NCBI RefSeq assembly: GCF_000422485.1
Contig: NZ_KE383851.1
Location: 204,992 to 268,991 of the forward strand
Reading direction: 5' to 3'
DNA length: 64,000 nt
From: Paenibacillus pasadenensis DSM 19293
GTDB taxonomy: Bacteria > Bacillota > Bacilli > Paenibacillales > Paenibacillaceae
Numbering within the stretch: the stretch's first letter is position 1; each line of letters opens with the position of its first letter. Below are positions 1 through 11,101 of this stretch, piece after piece. The notes beneath the pieces were generated by a model. It was not told the origin of the DNA and made no database searches. It was given only the letters and a program-made list of their open reading frames with translations. A program made the translations under genes and the position numbers.

Positions 1-3929
<3,929 letters not shown>

Positions 3930-3981
3930 TAGGCATGGAGAGCGGAGAATGCGAATACGGTGGAGACAGGAGGGATGAGCT

Positions 3982-5097
3982 GTGATCACGATCAGCCTGT
4001 GCATGATTGTCAAGAACGAGGAGGCGGTGCTGGCACGGGCGCTGTCCTCCGTCCGGGAAGTCGTGGACGAGATCGTCATCGCGGATACGGGCTCCGAGGA
4101 CCGCACCGCAGAGATCGCGGCCTCGTTCGGAGCGAGAGTGGAGCCGTTCGAGTGGATCGACGATTTTGCCGCCGCGCGCAACTTCTCCTTTTCTCATGCC
4201 AAGATGGACTACATCCTCTGGCTGGACGCCGACGACTACGTCGAGCCGCAGGACGCCGAGCGCCTGCTGGAGCTGAAGCGGACGCTGGACCCTTCGATCT
4301 GGCGGGTGACGATGCCGTACGTGCTCAGCCGCGGGGCGGATGGGGAGCCGCTGTCGAGCCTGCGCCGCAACCGCATCGTGCGCAGGGATCGCGGCTTCCG
4401 CTGGATCGGGGCGGTGCATGAGTATCTGGACGCCTCGGGACCTCATCTGGACGCCGATGCGGCGGTGCAGCACGGCAAGGACAAAGCCTATACCGACCGC
4501 AACCTGCGCATCTACCGGCAGCGGCGGGAGCGGGGAGAGGCGTTTTCGGTGCGCGATCTCTATTACTACGCCAACGAGCTCAAGGATCACGGCATCCATG
4601 ACGAAGCGGCGATCCATTACGAGACGATGCTGCGGACCGGCGAAGGCTGGGTGGAGGACAATCTGCAGGCTTGCATGAAGCTCGCGGCGTGCTACGAAGC
4701 GCTCGGGCAGCCGGAGCTGCGGCTGCAGTCCGCCTTGCGCGCGCTTGCTTACGACAAGCCGCGGCCGGAAGGCTGCTGTGCCATCGGCAACGCCTTGTTC
4801 GACAGCGGCAGCTACGGCATCGCGGCCTATTGGTACGAGCAGGCGCTGAAGGCGGATTGGCCGTCGACGATGGGCTTGTCCGATCGTACGGCCGGCACCT
4901 GGTATCCGCATCTTCAGCTATGCCTCTGCTATGACCGGATGGGGCTGTACGCCAAGGCGCATGAGCATAACGAAGCTGCGCTGCGCCTATTTCCGGATCA
5001 TCCGAGCATGCTGCACAATCGGGCCTACTTCCGGCAGACGCACGGTCTGGCAGGCGACGGGGAGGCAGGAGAGGAAATAGAGGAAATGAAAGGTTAG
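3982..5097 (+). CDS. Family 2 glycosyltransferase with C-terminal TPR-like helices
   Basis: The 371-residue protein opens with ISLCMIVKNEE, the nucleotide-sugar binding start of GT-A family 2 enzymes, followed by IADTGSEDRT and a DxD-type motif in LWLDADDYV near residue 84, which would bind the metal and sugar nucleotide. The second half (about 200-350) is helical with tetratricopeptide-like spacing, as in GT2-TPR proteins that modify peptides. GTG is chosen as start because AGGAGGGA sits 7 bases upstream; the nearby ATG at 3975 overlaps that site and is out of frame. No signal peptide or membrane segment is visible, so it should act in the cytosol. It is divergent from the collagen-like gene, and such pairing suggests O-glycosylation of the Gly-X-Thr repeats. 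The acceptor is inferred, not shown. Confidence 0.85.
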   Translation: MITISLCMIVKNEEAVLARALSSVREVVDEIVIADTGSEDRTAEIAASFGARVEPFEWIDDFAAARNFSFSHAKMDYILWLDADDYVEPQDAERLLELKRTLDPSIWRVTMPYVLSRGADGEPLSSLRRNRIVRRDRGFRWIGAVHEYLDASGPHLDADAAVQHGKDKAYTDRNLRIYRQRRERGEAFSVRDLYYYANELKDHGIHDEAAIHYETMLRTGEGWVEDNLQACMKLAACYEALGQPELRLQSALRALAYDKPRPEGCCAIGNALFDSGSYGIAAYWYEQALKADWPSTMGLSDRTAGTWYPHLQLCLCYDRMGLYAKAHEHNEAALRLFPDHPSMLHNRAYFRQTHGLAGDGEAGEEIEEMKG

Positions 5098-5234
5098 AGC
5101 TTTCTCATTTATTTCTAACAAAGGGCGGCCGAGCCAAGCCGTCCTTGGTTTTCCGCTCTTTGTGGAAAAATATAGGGCGATTCATTTCTGGTATGCTCAG
5201 GGTACAACTTGCACCCAAGGAGGAAGCATCCAGA

Positions 5235-5978
5235 ATGAACAATAGTTGGGCAAGCCGAAACAAGATCAAGGTGGCGCTGAGCGCGGCAATCGCTTTTGGA
5301 GCCGTAGGCGGGGCCTGGATTCCCGCCTCGAGCACCGTTTCGGCGGCGGCATCCTACGAGACCAAGATTACATATGGCGTCAACATGAGGGTTCAGGCCA
5401 GCGCCGGATCGGACAAGATCCGCATGCTGAAAAAAGGAGAGCAGGTCCACGTCGTCGGCCAGGCGAACGCCTACTGGCTGCATGTGCTGACGCCGCGAGG
5501 CGAGAGCGGCTATATTTCCTCCTCCAGCCAATATTCGACCTACTCGGGACCGAGCGGCTCGACCGGCGGCACGACGTCCCCGGGCGTCTCCTCCAAGCGC
5601 GACCAAGTCGTCTCGATCGCGCAGAGCTATATCGGACGAGTCAGCTACGGCTACGGCGTCCGCAACGAATCCCGGCTCATTTTCGACTGCTCGTCGTTCA
5701 CGCAGTTCGTCTACGGACAAGCCGGCGTCAGCCTGAAGTGGGGCACGAGCGTGCAGAAGAGCCAAGGCCAGGCCGTCAGCCGGGCCAATCTGCAGAAGGG
5801 CGACCTGATCTTCTTCGATACGGTCGGCTCAAACAACGGCGTCATCAATCACGTCGGCATCTACATGGGCAACGGACAGTTCATCCACAACACGCCTTCG
5901 GCGGACGGGGTGGCGATCCACAGCCTGACGAGCGGCTGGTGGAAGGACCGTTACGTCTCCTCGCGCAGCGTGATCTGA
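5235..5978 (+). CDS. Secreted SH3 - NlpC/P60 cell-wall endopeptidase
   Basis: The 247-residue product has a signal peptide (basic start, hydrophobic stretch, Ala-rich cleavage zone near residue 38), a bacterial SH3 domain (about 40-95, MRVQASAG and LKKGEQVHV), a Gly/Ser/Thr linker, and an NlpC/P60 catalytic domain (about 120-245). The catalytic Cys is in FDCSSF (about 151), the His in INHVGIYMG (about 206), with a further His in FIHNTP. The family cleaves D-gamma-glutamyl-diaminopimelate bonds in peptidoglycan stem peptides. An in-frame ATG lies 30 codons upstream, but the ATG at 5235 follows AGGAGGA at 5219-5225 and directly precedes the signal peptide. The gene is single, with a strong hairpin terminator behind it. 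Confidence 0.9.
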   Translation: MNNSWASRNKIKVALSAAIAFGAVGGAWIPASSTVSAAASYETKITYGVNMRVQASAGSDKIRMLKKGEQVHVVGQANAYWLHVLTPRGESGYISSSSQYSTYSGPSGSTGGTTSPGVSSKRDQVVSIAQSYIGRVSYGYGVRNESRLIFDCSSFTQFVYGQAGVSLKWGTSVQKSQGQAVSRANLQKGDLIFFDTVGSNNGVINHVGIYMGNGQFIHNTPSADGVAIHSLTSGWWKDRYVSSRSVI

Positions 5979-5999
5979 GCAACAACAAGCGGCGCATGC

Positions 6000-6054
6000 A
6001 AAAAAGCAGCTCCTCGCACGGCCGGAAGACGGCCGCTCGGGAGCTGCTTTTTTT
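6000..6054. terminator. Bidirectional rho-independent terminator
   Basis: GCAGCTCC at 6006-6013 pairs with GGAGCTGC at 6040-6047. A run of A precedes the stem and a run of T follows it, so it can stop transcripts from both the NlpC/P60 gene (plus) and the lipo-barnase gene (minus). An inner CGGCC/GGCCG pair extends the stem. Confidence 0.85.
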
Positions 6055-6064
6055 CATTCTGCGA

Positions 6065-6511
6065 TCAAGGAGCCGTCCATTCCCGGAACGACTTGTAATG
6101 GTCCTCGGTGACGTAATAGAGGCCGTCGTTGGAATAGACGACCCGCTTCGCGTTGCGGCAGCCCGACTCGTACTCGGCATCCGCTTCCCGCCAGATCCGG
6201 CCGGACTTGGCCGGCAGCAGCCCCTCGCGGTTCTGGAAGCGGTCGCCGCCGATGCTCGCTCCGGGCAGCACGTCGGCGAGATTGCAGGACTTGGCGTTCC
6301 AGCCGCGCTTCCGGGCCTCGGCCTTGGTCAGGAAATGCTCCGGCAGCTCGCCATGCTCCCGAAGATGGCCGATGATCGTAGCGAAGCTGTTGTCCGCGCC
6401 GTCTGCTCCGGAGCCGCCGCGGGCTGCGTCCTCCGTCCGCAGGGCGCAGCCCGCGGCCAAAAGGACAGCGAGCAGCAGCAGGCAGCCTGCGCGGAACAAG
6501 CGGAGCTTCAT
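6065..6511 (-). CDS. Barnase-family ribonuclease predicted to be a membrane lipoprotein
   Basis: This 148-residue protein aligns by eye with barnase along the whole catalytic domain (about 42-147). The barnase catalytic set is present at identical spacing: Lys63 (K27), Glu109 (E73), Arg119 (R83), Arg123 (R87) and His138 (H102). The family cleaves RNA after guanosine. The N-terminus is a lipoprotein signal, with a hydrophobic stretch ending in LAAGC and the lipid-accepting Cys at 22, then a Gly/Ala/Asp-rich tether. Cys76 and Cys118, at barnase positions 40 and 82, could form a disulfide. The start ATG overlaps the barstar TGA (ATGA, 6508-6511), implying translational coupling to the inhibitor. 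It is a paralogue of the secreted barnase at 6864. A longer reading upstream of this ATG would overlap barstar and is rejected. Confidence 0.9.
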   Translation of the reverse strand: MKLRLFRAGCLLLLAVLLAAGCALRTEDAARGGSGADGADNSFATIIGHLREHGELPEHFLTKAEARKRGWNAKSCNLADVLPGASIGGDRFQNREGLLPAKSGRIWREADAEYESGCRNAKRVVYSNDGLYYVTEDHYKSFREWTAP

Positions 6512-6783
6512 TCGACGCTCACCTCGAAGCCGTCCAGCTCCGACTCGACGTCCTGCAGCAGCTGCAGGAGCGCGCGCGCGGCATCCTCGCCGAGACGAAC
6601 CCGGCTTTCCTCGAAGCGCAGCCACCGCAAGCGGAGCGGCGGCGCGGCATAGTCGCCGAGGCAATCGTAGAGAGCGTCGAGGTTGCGGCCGTAATGCTCC
6701 GGAAAGCCGAACTGCTCCGCAAACCAATCGTGAATGTCGTTCCATGCCTGCAGCTTGCTTCCGTCCAGCAGCAGCTCTCTCAT
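6508..6783 (-). CDS. Barstar-family ribonuclease inhibitor
   Basis: The 91-residue product matches the barstar fold in length (89 in the classic protein) and in its inhibitory helix: HYGRNLDALYDCL carries Asp36 and Asp40, the counterparts of barstar Asp35 and Asp39, which fill the RNase active site. Tyr39 replaces Trp38. It has no signal peptide, so it should protect the cytosol from both neighbouring RNases before export. ATG at 6783 is chosen because AAAAGGGGGT lies 7 bases upstream; a start 9 codons earlier lacks a site. It sits between two barnase genes on the same strand, 80 bases after the first and overlapping the second by 4 bases. Which RNase it prefers cannot be told from sequence. 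Confidence 0.92.
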   Translation of the reverse strand: MRELLLDGSKLQAWNDIHDWFAEQFGFPEHYGRNLDALYDCLGDYAAPPLRLRWLRFEESRVRLGEDAARALLQLLQDVESELDGFEVSVE

Positions 6784-6815
6784 GTCGAGACCCCCTTTTC
6801 CAGCCTGCATGGCAA

Positions 6816-6841
6816 GGGACTTGCCGTTTCCGGCAAGTCCC
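6816..6841. other. Perfect 11-bp stem-loop between barnase and barstar
   Basis: GGGACTTGCCG and CGGCAAGTCCC are exact complements separated by TTTC. The hairpin lies in the 80-base gap between the secreted barnase stop and the barstar start. No T-run follows on either strand, so it is less likely a plain terminator than an RNA-processing or mRNA-stability element that sets the RNase to inhibitor ratio. That role is inference. Confidence 0.6.
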
Positions 6842-6863
6842 TCTCCGCTTCTAGTCTACCATC

Positions 6864-7304
6864 TCAGTTCCACTTCGTGAAGGTGACGTAATGATCGCTC
6901 GTCGTGTAGTACAGGCCGTCATTTGAATAGAGGACGCGGGAAGCGTTGCGGCATCCGGAGCTGTAGTAGGCGTCCGCTTCCTTCCACGTCCGTCCGCTTT
7001 TGGCCGGGAGCTTGCCCTCGCGGTTCTGGAACGTATCGCCGCCGATGCTGTAGCCCGGAGCGACGGTCGCCAGATTGCACTGGCTCGATACCCAGCCGCG
7101 GCTCGTCGCCTGGCTTTTCGTCAGGAAGTTCGGGGGCAGCTTGCCGTTCGCCTTCAGGTAGCTGATGATGCCGGCAAAGTCCGTAGGCCCGGACACCGCG
7201 GCGGCGGCGGACGGAACGGCTTGCAGCCCGAGCTGCGGCGAGCTGCCGAGGACGAGCGCGAGAACAAGAGAGATGCTGGCGATGAGACGGACGACGGATT
7301 TCAT
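6864..7304 (-). CDS. Secreted barnase-family guanyl-specific ribonuclease
   Basis: The 146-residue precursor has a Sec signal peptide (about 1-36, ending SAAAA) and a barnase domain (about 40-146). Lys63, Glu109, Arg119, Arg123 and His138 match barnase K27, E73, R83, R87 and H102 with exact spacing, so the enzyme should be active. Cys76 and Cys118 (barnase positions 40 and 82) are shared with the lipoprotein paralogue; as I recall, classic barnase and binase lack cysteines. ATG at 7304 follows AGGAGG with 9-10 bases spacing; an upstream in-frame ATG 41 codons earlier has no signal peptide after it. It is first in a three-gene minus-strand cassette with barstar and lipo-barnase. A TATAAT box for this strand lies at 7348-7353. 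Confidence 0.93.
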   Translation of the reverse strand: MKSVVRLIASISLVLALVLGSSPQLGLQAVPSAAAAVSGPTDFAGIISYLKANGKLPPNFLTKSQATSRGWVSSQCNLATVAPGYSIGGDTFQNREGKLPAKSGRTWKEADAYYSSGCRNASRVLYSNDGLYYTTSDHYVTFTKWN

Positions 7305-7347
7305 GACTTCATGCCTCCTGACATCGAATGGATTGGAATTCGCTCCG

Positions 7348-7353
7348 ATTATA
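7348..7353 (-). promoter_or_regulatory. Candidate -10 box for the barnase cassette
   Basis: TATAAT reads on the minus strand 44 bases upstream of the barnase start. No convincing -35 hexamer lies 17 bases further upstream, so either the promoter needs an activator or the match is chance. The surrounding 7320-7440 region is AT-rich compared with the genes. Confidence 0.4.
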
Positions 7354-7517
7354 CCAACGATTGGAAGAAAGAGGGCTATACATTTTGTAAAGCGCGAGCC
7401 GGACAGATTGTCGGAAAAAATCCGCATTCTTTATATTATTTTTACGGCTGCGCGCCGGGCTTGGGGCGGCTCGGTGCGGTATAATGGGACGATATCGGTT
7501 GGAAAGGGTGACGGAGC

Positions 7518-9056
7518 ATGGCGGAAGCAGCCGCACAGCCGGGCTGGCTGCCCTATGCGGCGGTAGTGGCGGGCACGGCCGCCCTGACCGCGCTCATGCG
7601 GGTGCCCGAGCTGGGCATGGATCCGGTCAACGCGGCGCTGATCTATTTGTTTCCGATTCTGATCGGAGCGGTCTACGGCGGACGCGGTCCGGCCGTCGCC
7701 GCAGCGGGAGCGGGCATATTGGCGTTCGACTTCTTCTTCGTGCCGCCGGTGCTCAGCTTCACGGTGGCGGACCTGCGCTATCTGGTCTCGTTCGCCGTCT
7801 ATCTGGCCGTGGCGCTGCTCACGTCGGAGCTGGCCGGACGGCTGAAGCGGCAGGTGCGGCAGGCGGTCACGCAGCAGCGGCAGACCGCGATCCTGTATGA
7901 CATCAGCCGGAGCATGAGCGACGTAGCGGATGTCGAGTCGCTCGTGCGGACGTTCCGGGCGGGCATCGGCAGCCTGACCGGGGAGGAGACGGTCTTTTAT
8001 TTGCCGGGAAAAGACGGACGTCTCGTCCGCTACGGCGCCGACCCGGCGGCTGCGCCAGATGTGGAAGAGGAGCGCATGCGGCGGATCGTCGAGAGCGTCG
8101 CCCGGCAGGAGGCCGGGGACGCGGGCAGCATCCGCATCCTGGACGGAGCGACGCTGCTGCTCCCGCTGACGGCCGAGGAAGAGTCTCTCGGCGTGCTGCT
8201 GCTGCGGGGCGACCCGCAGCAGGCAGGGGCGTGGCCGGCGGACCGCACCCGCTGCGAGGCGATGGCCGGCCTGGCGGCGGGCGCTTTGGCCCGTATCCGC
8301 AGGGGCGAGGAGGCGAGGCTGGCGCAGGTGACGGCCGAGTCGGAGCGGCTGCGGGCCGCGCTGCTCGACTCCGTCTCGCATGAGCTGAGGACGCCGCTCG
8401 CGGAGATGATCGGCTCGAGCAGCGCCCTGCTGGAATCGGGGGCGCTGTTCGGCGAGGAGGAGCGGCGCGAGCTGCTCGTCTCGATCCGCGGAGGGGCTTT
8501 GCGCATGAACCGGCTGGTGGCCAATTTGCTCGGCATGGTCCGGCTGGAGAGCGGCCTGCTGCGGCTGAGGCGGGATTGGGTCGGCACCGACGAGCTGGTC
8601 GGCGCGGCGCTTCGCCAGCTGAAGGAGGCTCGGGGCGAACGGGCGGTCGAGCTGCGGCTCGGCGATCCCGCCCCTCTGCTGCGGGGAGATCCGGTGCTGC
8701 TGGAGCAGATGCTCGTCAATTTGATCGGCAATGCGGTCAAATATTCGCCGGACGGCAGCCGGATCGTCATCGCCGCCGAGGAGCGGGAGGGCTTCGTGCG
8801 GATCGCCGTCCGCGACGAGGGCATCGGCATTCCGGAGGCGGACCGGGAGCGGATTTTCCAGAAATTTTATCGCAGCGGCAATGCAGCGTCGGTGACCGGG
8901 ACGGGACTCGGCCTGTCCATCGCCAAGGCGGTCGCCGAGCTTCATGGCGGCTCGATCGCCGCCGGACCCGGGGACGGCGGCATCGGCGCCGTCATGACCG
9001 TCGAGCTGCCGGCGGCTGCAACGGACCAGACAGGAGGCGGAGAGCATGACGAATAA
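7518..9056 (+). CDS. KdpD-like membrane sensor histidine kinase (C-terminal half type)
   Basis: The 512-residue protein begins with four closely spaced membrane helices (about 10-105), in the DUF4118 layout of KdpD, including FDFFFVPPVLSF. A GAF-like region (about 125-270) follows, then a HisKA domain with the phospho-acceptor His in SVSHELRTPLAEM (about 288) and an HATPase domain with NLIGNAVKYS, DEGIGIP and GTGLGLSIAKA. The N-terminal KdpD and Usp domains of full-length KdpD (about 900 residues) are absent. It overlaps the response regulator by 11 bases, so the two form an operon. No kdpFABC pump genes occur in the window, so the regulated target is unknown. A TATAAT at 7490-7495 may be its -10 box. 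Confidence 0.85.
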   Translation: MAEAAAQPGWLPYAAVVAGTAALTALMRVPELGMDPVNAALIYLFPILIGAVYGGRGPAVAAAGAGILAFDFFFVPPVLSFTVADLRYLVSFAVYLAVALLTSELAGRLKRQVRQAVTQQRQTAILYDISRSMSDVADVESLVRTFRAGIGSLTGEETVFYLPGKDGRLVRYGADPAAAPDVEEERMRRIVESVARQEAGDAGSIRILDGATLLLPLTAEEESLGVLLLRGDPQQAGAWPADRTRCEAMAGLAAGALARIRRGEEARLAQVTAESERLRAALLDSVSHELRTPLAEMIGSSSALLESGALFGEEERRELLVSIRGGALRMNRLVANLLGMVRLESGLLRLRRDWVGTDELVGAALRQLKEARGERAVELRLGDPAPLLRGDPVLLEQMLVNLIGNAVKYSPDGSRIVIAAEEREGFVRIAVRDEGIGIPEADRERIFQKFYRSGNAASVTGTGLGLSIAKAVAELHGGSIAAGPGDGGIGAVMTVELPAAATDQTGGGEHDE

Positions 9057-9759
9057 GGCGGGCGGAGCGCGCATCCTGCTCATCGAGGACGAGCCGCAAA
9101 TCCGCAAGCTGCTGCGGATGACGCTGCAGGCGCATGGCTACGAGGTGCAGGAGAGCGTCACGGGCGAGGACGGCCTGCTGCAGGCAGCGGCCGGGCATCC
9201 CGACCTCGTGCTGCTCGATCTCGGCCTGCCGGACGGTCCGGGACTGGACGTGCTGAAGCGGCTGCGCGAGTGGTCGCCGATGCCGGTCATCGTGCTGACG
9301 GCCAAGGACGGCGAGGAGGACAAGATCGAGGCGCTCGACAGCGGGGCGGACGATTATGTGACCAAGCCGTTCGGCACGGGGGAGCTCGTCGCGCGCATCC
9401 GCGTCGCCCTCCGCCATGCGGCGGGCGGCCCGGCGGCCGAGCCGGTGCTGCGGTTCGGGCGGCTGACGGTCGACTTGGCGCAGCGGATCGTGGAGCTGTC
9501 GGGGGAGCGGGTGAAGCTGACGCCGACCGAGTACGATCTGCTCAAGGCGCTCGCGCAGCACGCGGGCAAGGTGATGACGCAGAAGCAGCTGCTCCGGCAA
9601 GTATGGGGACCGGGCCATGTCGAGTCGGAAGGCCATTATCTGCGCGTCTATGTCGGCCATCTGCGCAAGAAGCTCGAGGACAACGCGGCCGATCCGCTCT
9701 ATATCGCGACCGAGCCGGGCATCGGCTACCGTTTCCTGACGGGCGAGCGCGAGAGCTGA
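9046..9759 (+). CDS. KdpE-like OmpR-family response regulator
   Basis: The 237-residue protein has a receiver domain (about 9-122), with acidic residues in IEDEPQ and the phosphorylated Asp58 in LVLLDLGLPDG and Lys in VTKPF, followed by an OmpR/PhoB winged-helix domain (about 140-232) with LTPTEYDLLKAL and YLRVYVGHLRKKLE. The family layout and wording match KdpE closely. Its start lies inside the end of the kinase gene, indicating translational coupling. Without kdpFABC next door it may act on potassium or osmotic genes elsewhere, or have been re-purposed. Confidence 0.88.
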   Translation: MTNKAGGARILLIEDEPQIRKLLRMTLQAHGYEVQESVTGEDGLLQAAAGHPDLVLLDLGLPDGPGLDVLKRLREWSPMPVIVLTAKDGEEDKIEALDSGADDYVTKPFGTGELVARIRVALRHAAGGPAAEPVLRFGRLTVDLAQRIVELSGERVKLTPTEYDLLKALAQHAGKVMTQKQLLRQVWGPGHVESEGHYLRVYVGHLRKKLEDNAADPLYIATEPGIGYRFLTGERES

Positions 9760-9891
9760 TCGGGCGGGATGCCAGCAGCGGACAGACCGTCGGTTTCGCA
9801 AGGAGCAATGGCCCTAATTTGCCGTAAATTTAAAACGAATATTAAAAATGGGAGAGCAGGAGTAGGCAAGAAGTGTCCAAGATGGTTCCAA

Positions 9892-9936
9892 CAACAAGGC
9901 ATCGGCACCCAGTTACTGGGAGCCGATGCCTTGTTG
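9892..9936. repeat. 15-bp perfect inverted repeat downstream of the kdpE-like gene
   Basis: CAACAAGGCATCGGC pairs with GCCGATGCCTTGTTG around a 15-base loop that itself contains CCAG/CTGG. A short T-run (TTTTT) occurs 10 bases after the plus-strand arm, so this may end the two-component operon. On the minus strand the arms are part of a short decayed reading frame. Confidence 0.55.
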
Positions 9937-10030
9937 TCGATGAATTTTTCGAGCCGCTTAGAAACGGTACCTTCTTCAGTGGCCTCAATCTCTTCGAAGC
10001 GTTTTTCCGTCTTTTTAGCCCCTCATTGAA

Positions 10031-10544
10031 TCAGCGCGTTCGGTTCCCGCTAGGAGACATTTGGCTAATAACCTCAATCTGCTTTCGAGCCGTTTCCATT
10101 TTGTAGACCTCGTCGTCTGCTCCACCTTGAACAGAAAATTCCGCAATGGCCGAAACCTCATATACGCCCGGATTTTTAAACCGGTACGGATGCTTTTCTG
10201 AAATAACCTCGCTTCCTGCCATTGGATGCACAACCCCTATATCGTTCCTTGCAATCATGTTAATCGACTTACCGGTGTATGACATAATAAAACACGGGCT
10301 CTCCACTTAAGATCTCGACTCTCCGTTCCGTCTTATTCATTAATTCAACGTCAATCGTAAAATCCTCGTTTGCTTTAACTTGCTGTGGAACCGAAACATG
10401 AACGGAGAAAAGCTCGTTTGCAGCGTTTGATGTGGCGGATGGAGTGCCGTTTATCTTAGTAGTCATTGATTCATCAGGTCCCGAAGATTGGCAGCCCAAC
10501 AATGCTAGAAAAAGGATAATTACCAACTTGTTCAAAATAAACAC
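10031..10544 (-). pseudogene. Frameshifted small lipoprotein gene
   Basis: Two overlapping minus-strand frames look like one gene broken by a single-base shift. The first (from 10544) starts with a lipoprotein signal, a hydrophobic run ending LALLGC, then a Ser/Thr-rich tether and a beta-rich stretch with VSVPQQVKANEDFTIDV. It runs into a stop just after EPVFYYV. The second frame continues the same kind of sequence from YTGKSINMIARNDIGVV to 10031 (KNPGVYEVSAIAEFSV), typical of an immunoglobulin-like extracellular domain. The shift maps to the T/A run near 10280-10295. Whether it is real decay or a sequencing error cannot be told here. Its GC content is clearly below that of neighbouring genes. 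Confidence 0.6.
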
Positions 10545-10716
10545 CTCCAGCTCCGCAGACGTACCATAATATGCTTTTGTTTCACTTCAGTTGGGTTAAG
10601 ATTTTTGTTACTGCTTAGGTCTTCCTTTACACGAAGAGGGCCTTTTTTCTTCATAAAGAGGAAACCGACGCCGCGTGTCGAAGGAATGACGAACCAGATT
10701 TTGGTGAGGTTATACT
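10545..10716. other. AT-richer gene-poor stretch
   Basis: This is the left part of the 557-base gap between the decayed lipoprotein and the SLH gene. No convincing gene was found in it; the overlapping minus-strand frames have no protein-like composition. The right part (10717-10998) holds a probable gene remnant. Confidence 0.4.
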
Positions 10717-10998
10717 GTGAAACCGACCGTACAGATGGTGGATAAAATGAGCAAAGGGACTCCGGAGATTGAGATTGGCTCCTGATCGCTGCGAAGCCGA
10801 CAGTTTGCCACGCCGATTTTGCTCCATCAGCAGGGAAGGCGCAGAGGACTGCAGCTGATGATCGACTTGGATAACCGAATAGAGATCCGCTACGGGAAGC
10901 ACCCGTTCGCATTTGCCCCACGCGAACAGGTGCTTTTTGCCTTTTTATGGGTTCTAAAGGATGCAATTGGTGTCAATCCCGGTAGGAAATTCCGATAA
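10717..10998 (+). pseudogene. Probable remnant of a small protein gene with one in-frame stop
   Basis: A frame begins with GTG at 10717, preceded by GGTGAGG 6-7 bases upstream, and runs to TAA at 10996, interrupted only by TGA at 10783. The residues on both sides read like one protein (before: MSKGTPEIEIGS; after: LLHQQGRRRGLQLMIDLDN, then RIEIRYGKHPFAF and PREQVLFAFLWVLKDAIG). A TGG to TGA change would explain the break. Translation could restart at ATG 10858. I do not recognise the family. Confidence 0.4.
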
Positions 10999-11101
10999 AG
11001 AAGGGAGTCAGGAATGGAACAATCGATGATTTTTAGTGGCATGAGCCGCAGCGGAACGACTGCGGAACCCCAAATAACTTAACCGATGGAGGATGAACGA
11101 T

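Noticed and set aside
5881..6745. Longer minus-strand frames over the lipo-barnase and barstar
   Set aside because: Upstream extensions are Arg/Ala/Pro-rich antisense of barstar; the ATGA start with a lipobox is far better.
9726..10030. Minus-strand frame with KRFEEIEATEEGTVSKRLEK
   Set aside because: Short stretch of protein-like residues but no start or ribosome site, and it runs through the 9892-9936 hairpin; kept only as possible debris.
10532..10966. Minus-strand frame of 144 codons
   Set aside because: Composition is not protein-like and it overlaps the better-supported plus-strand remnant at 10717-10998.
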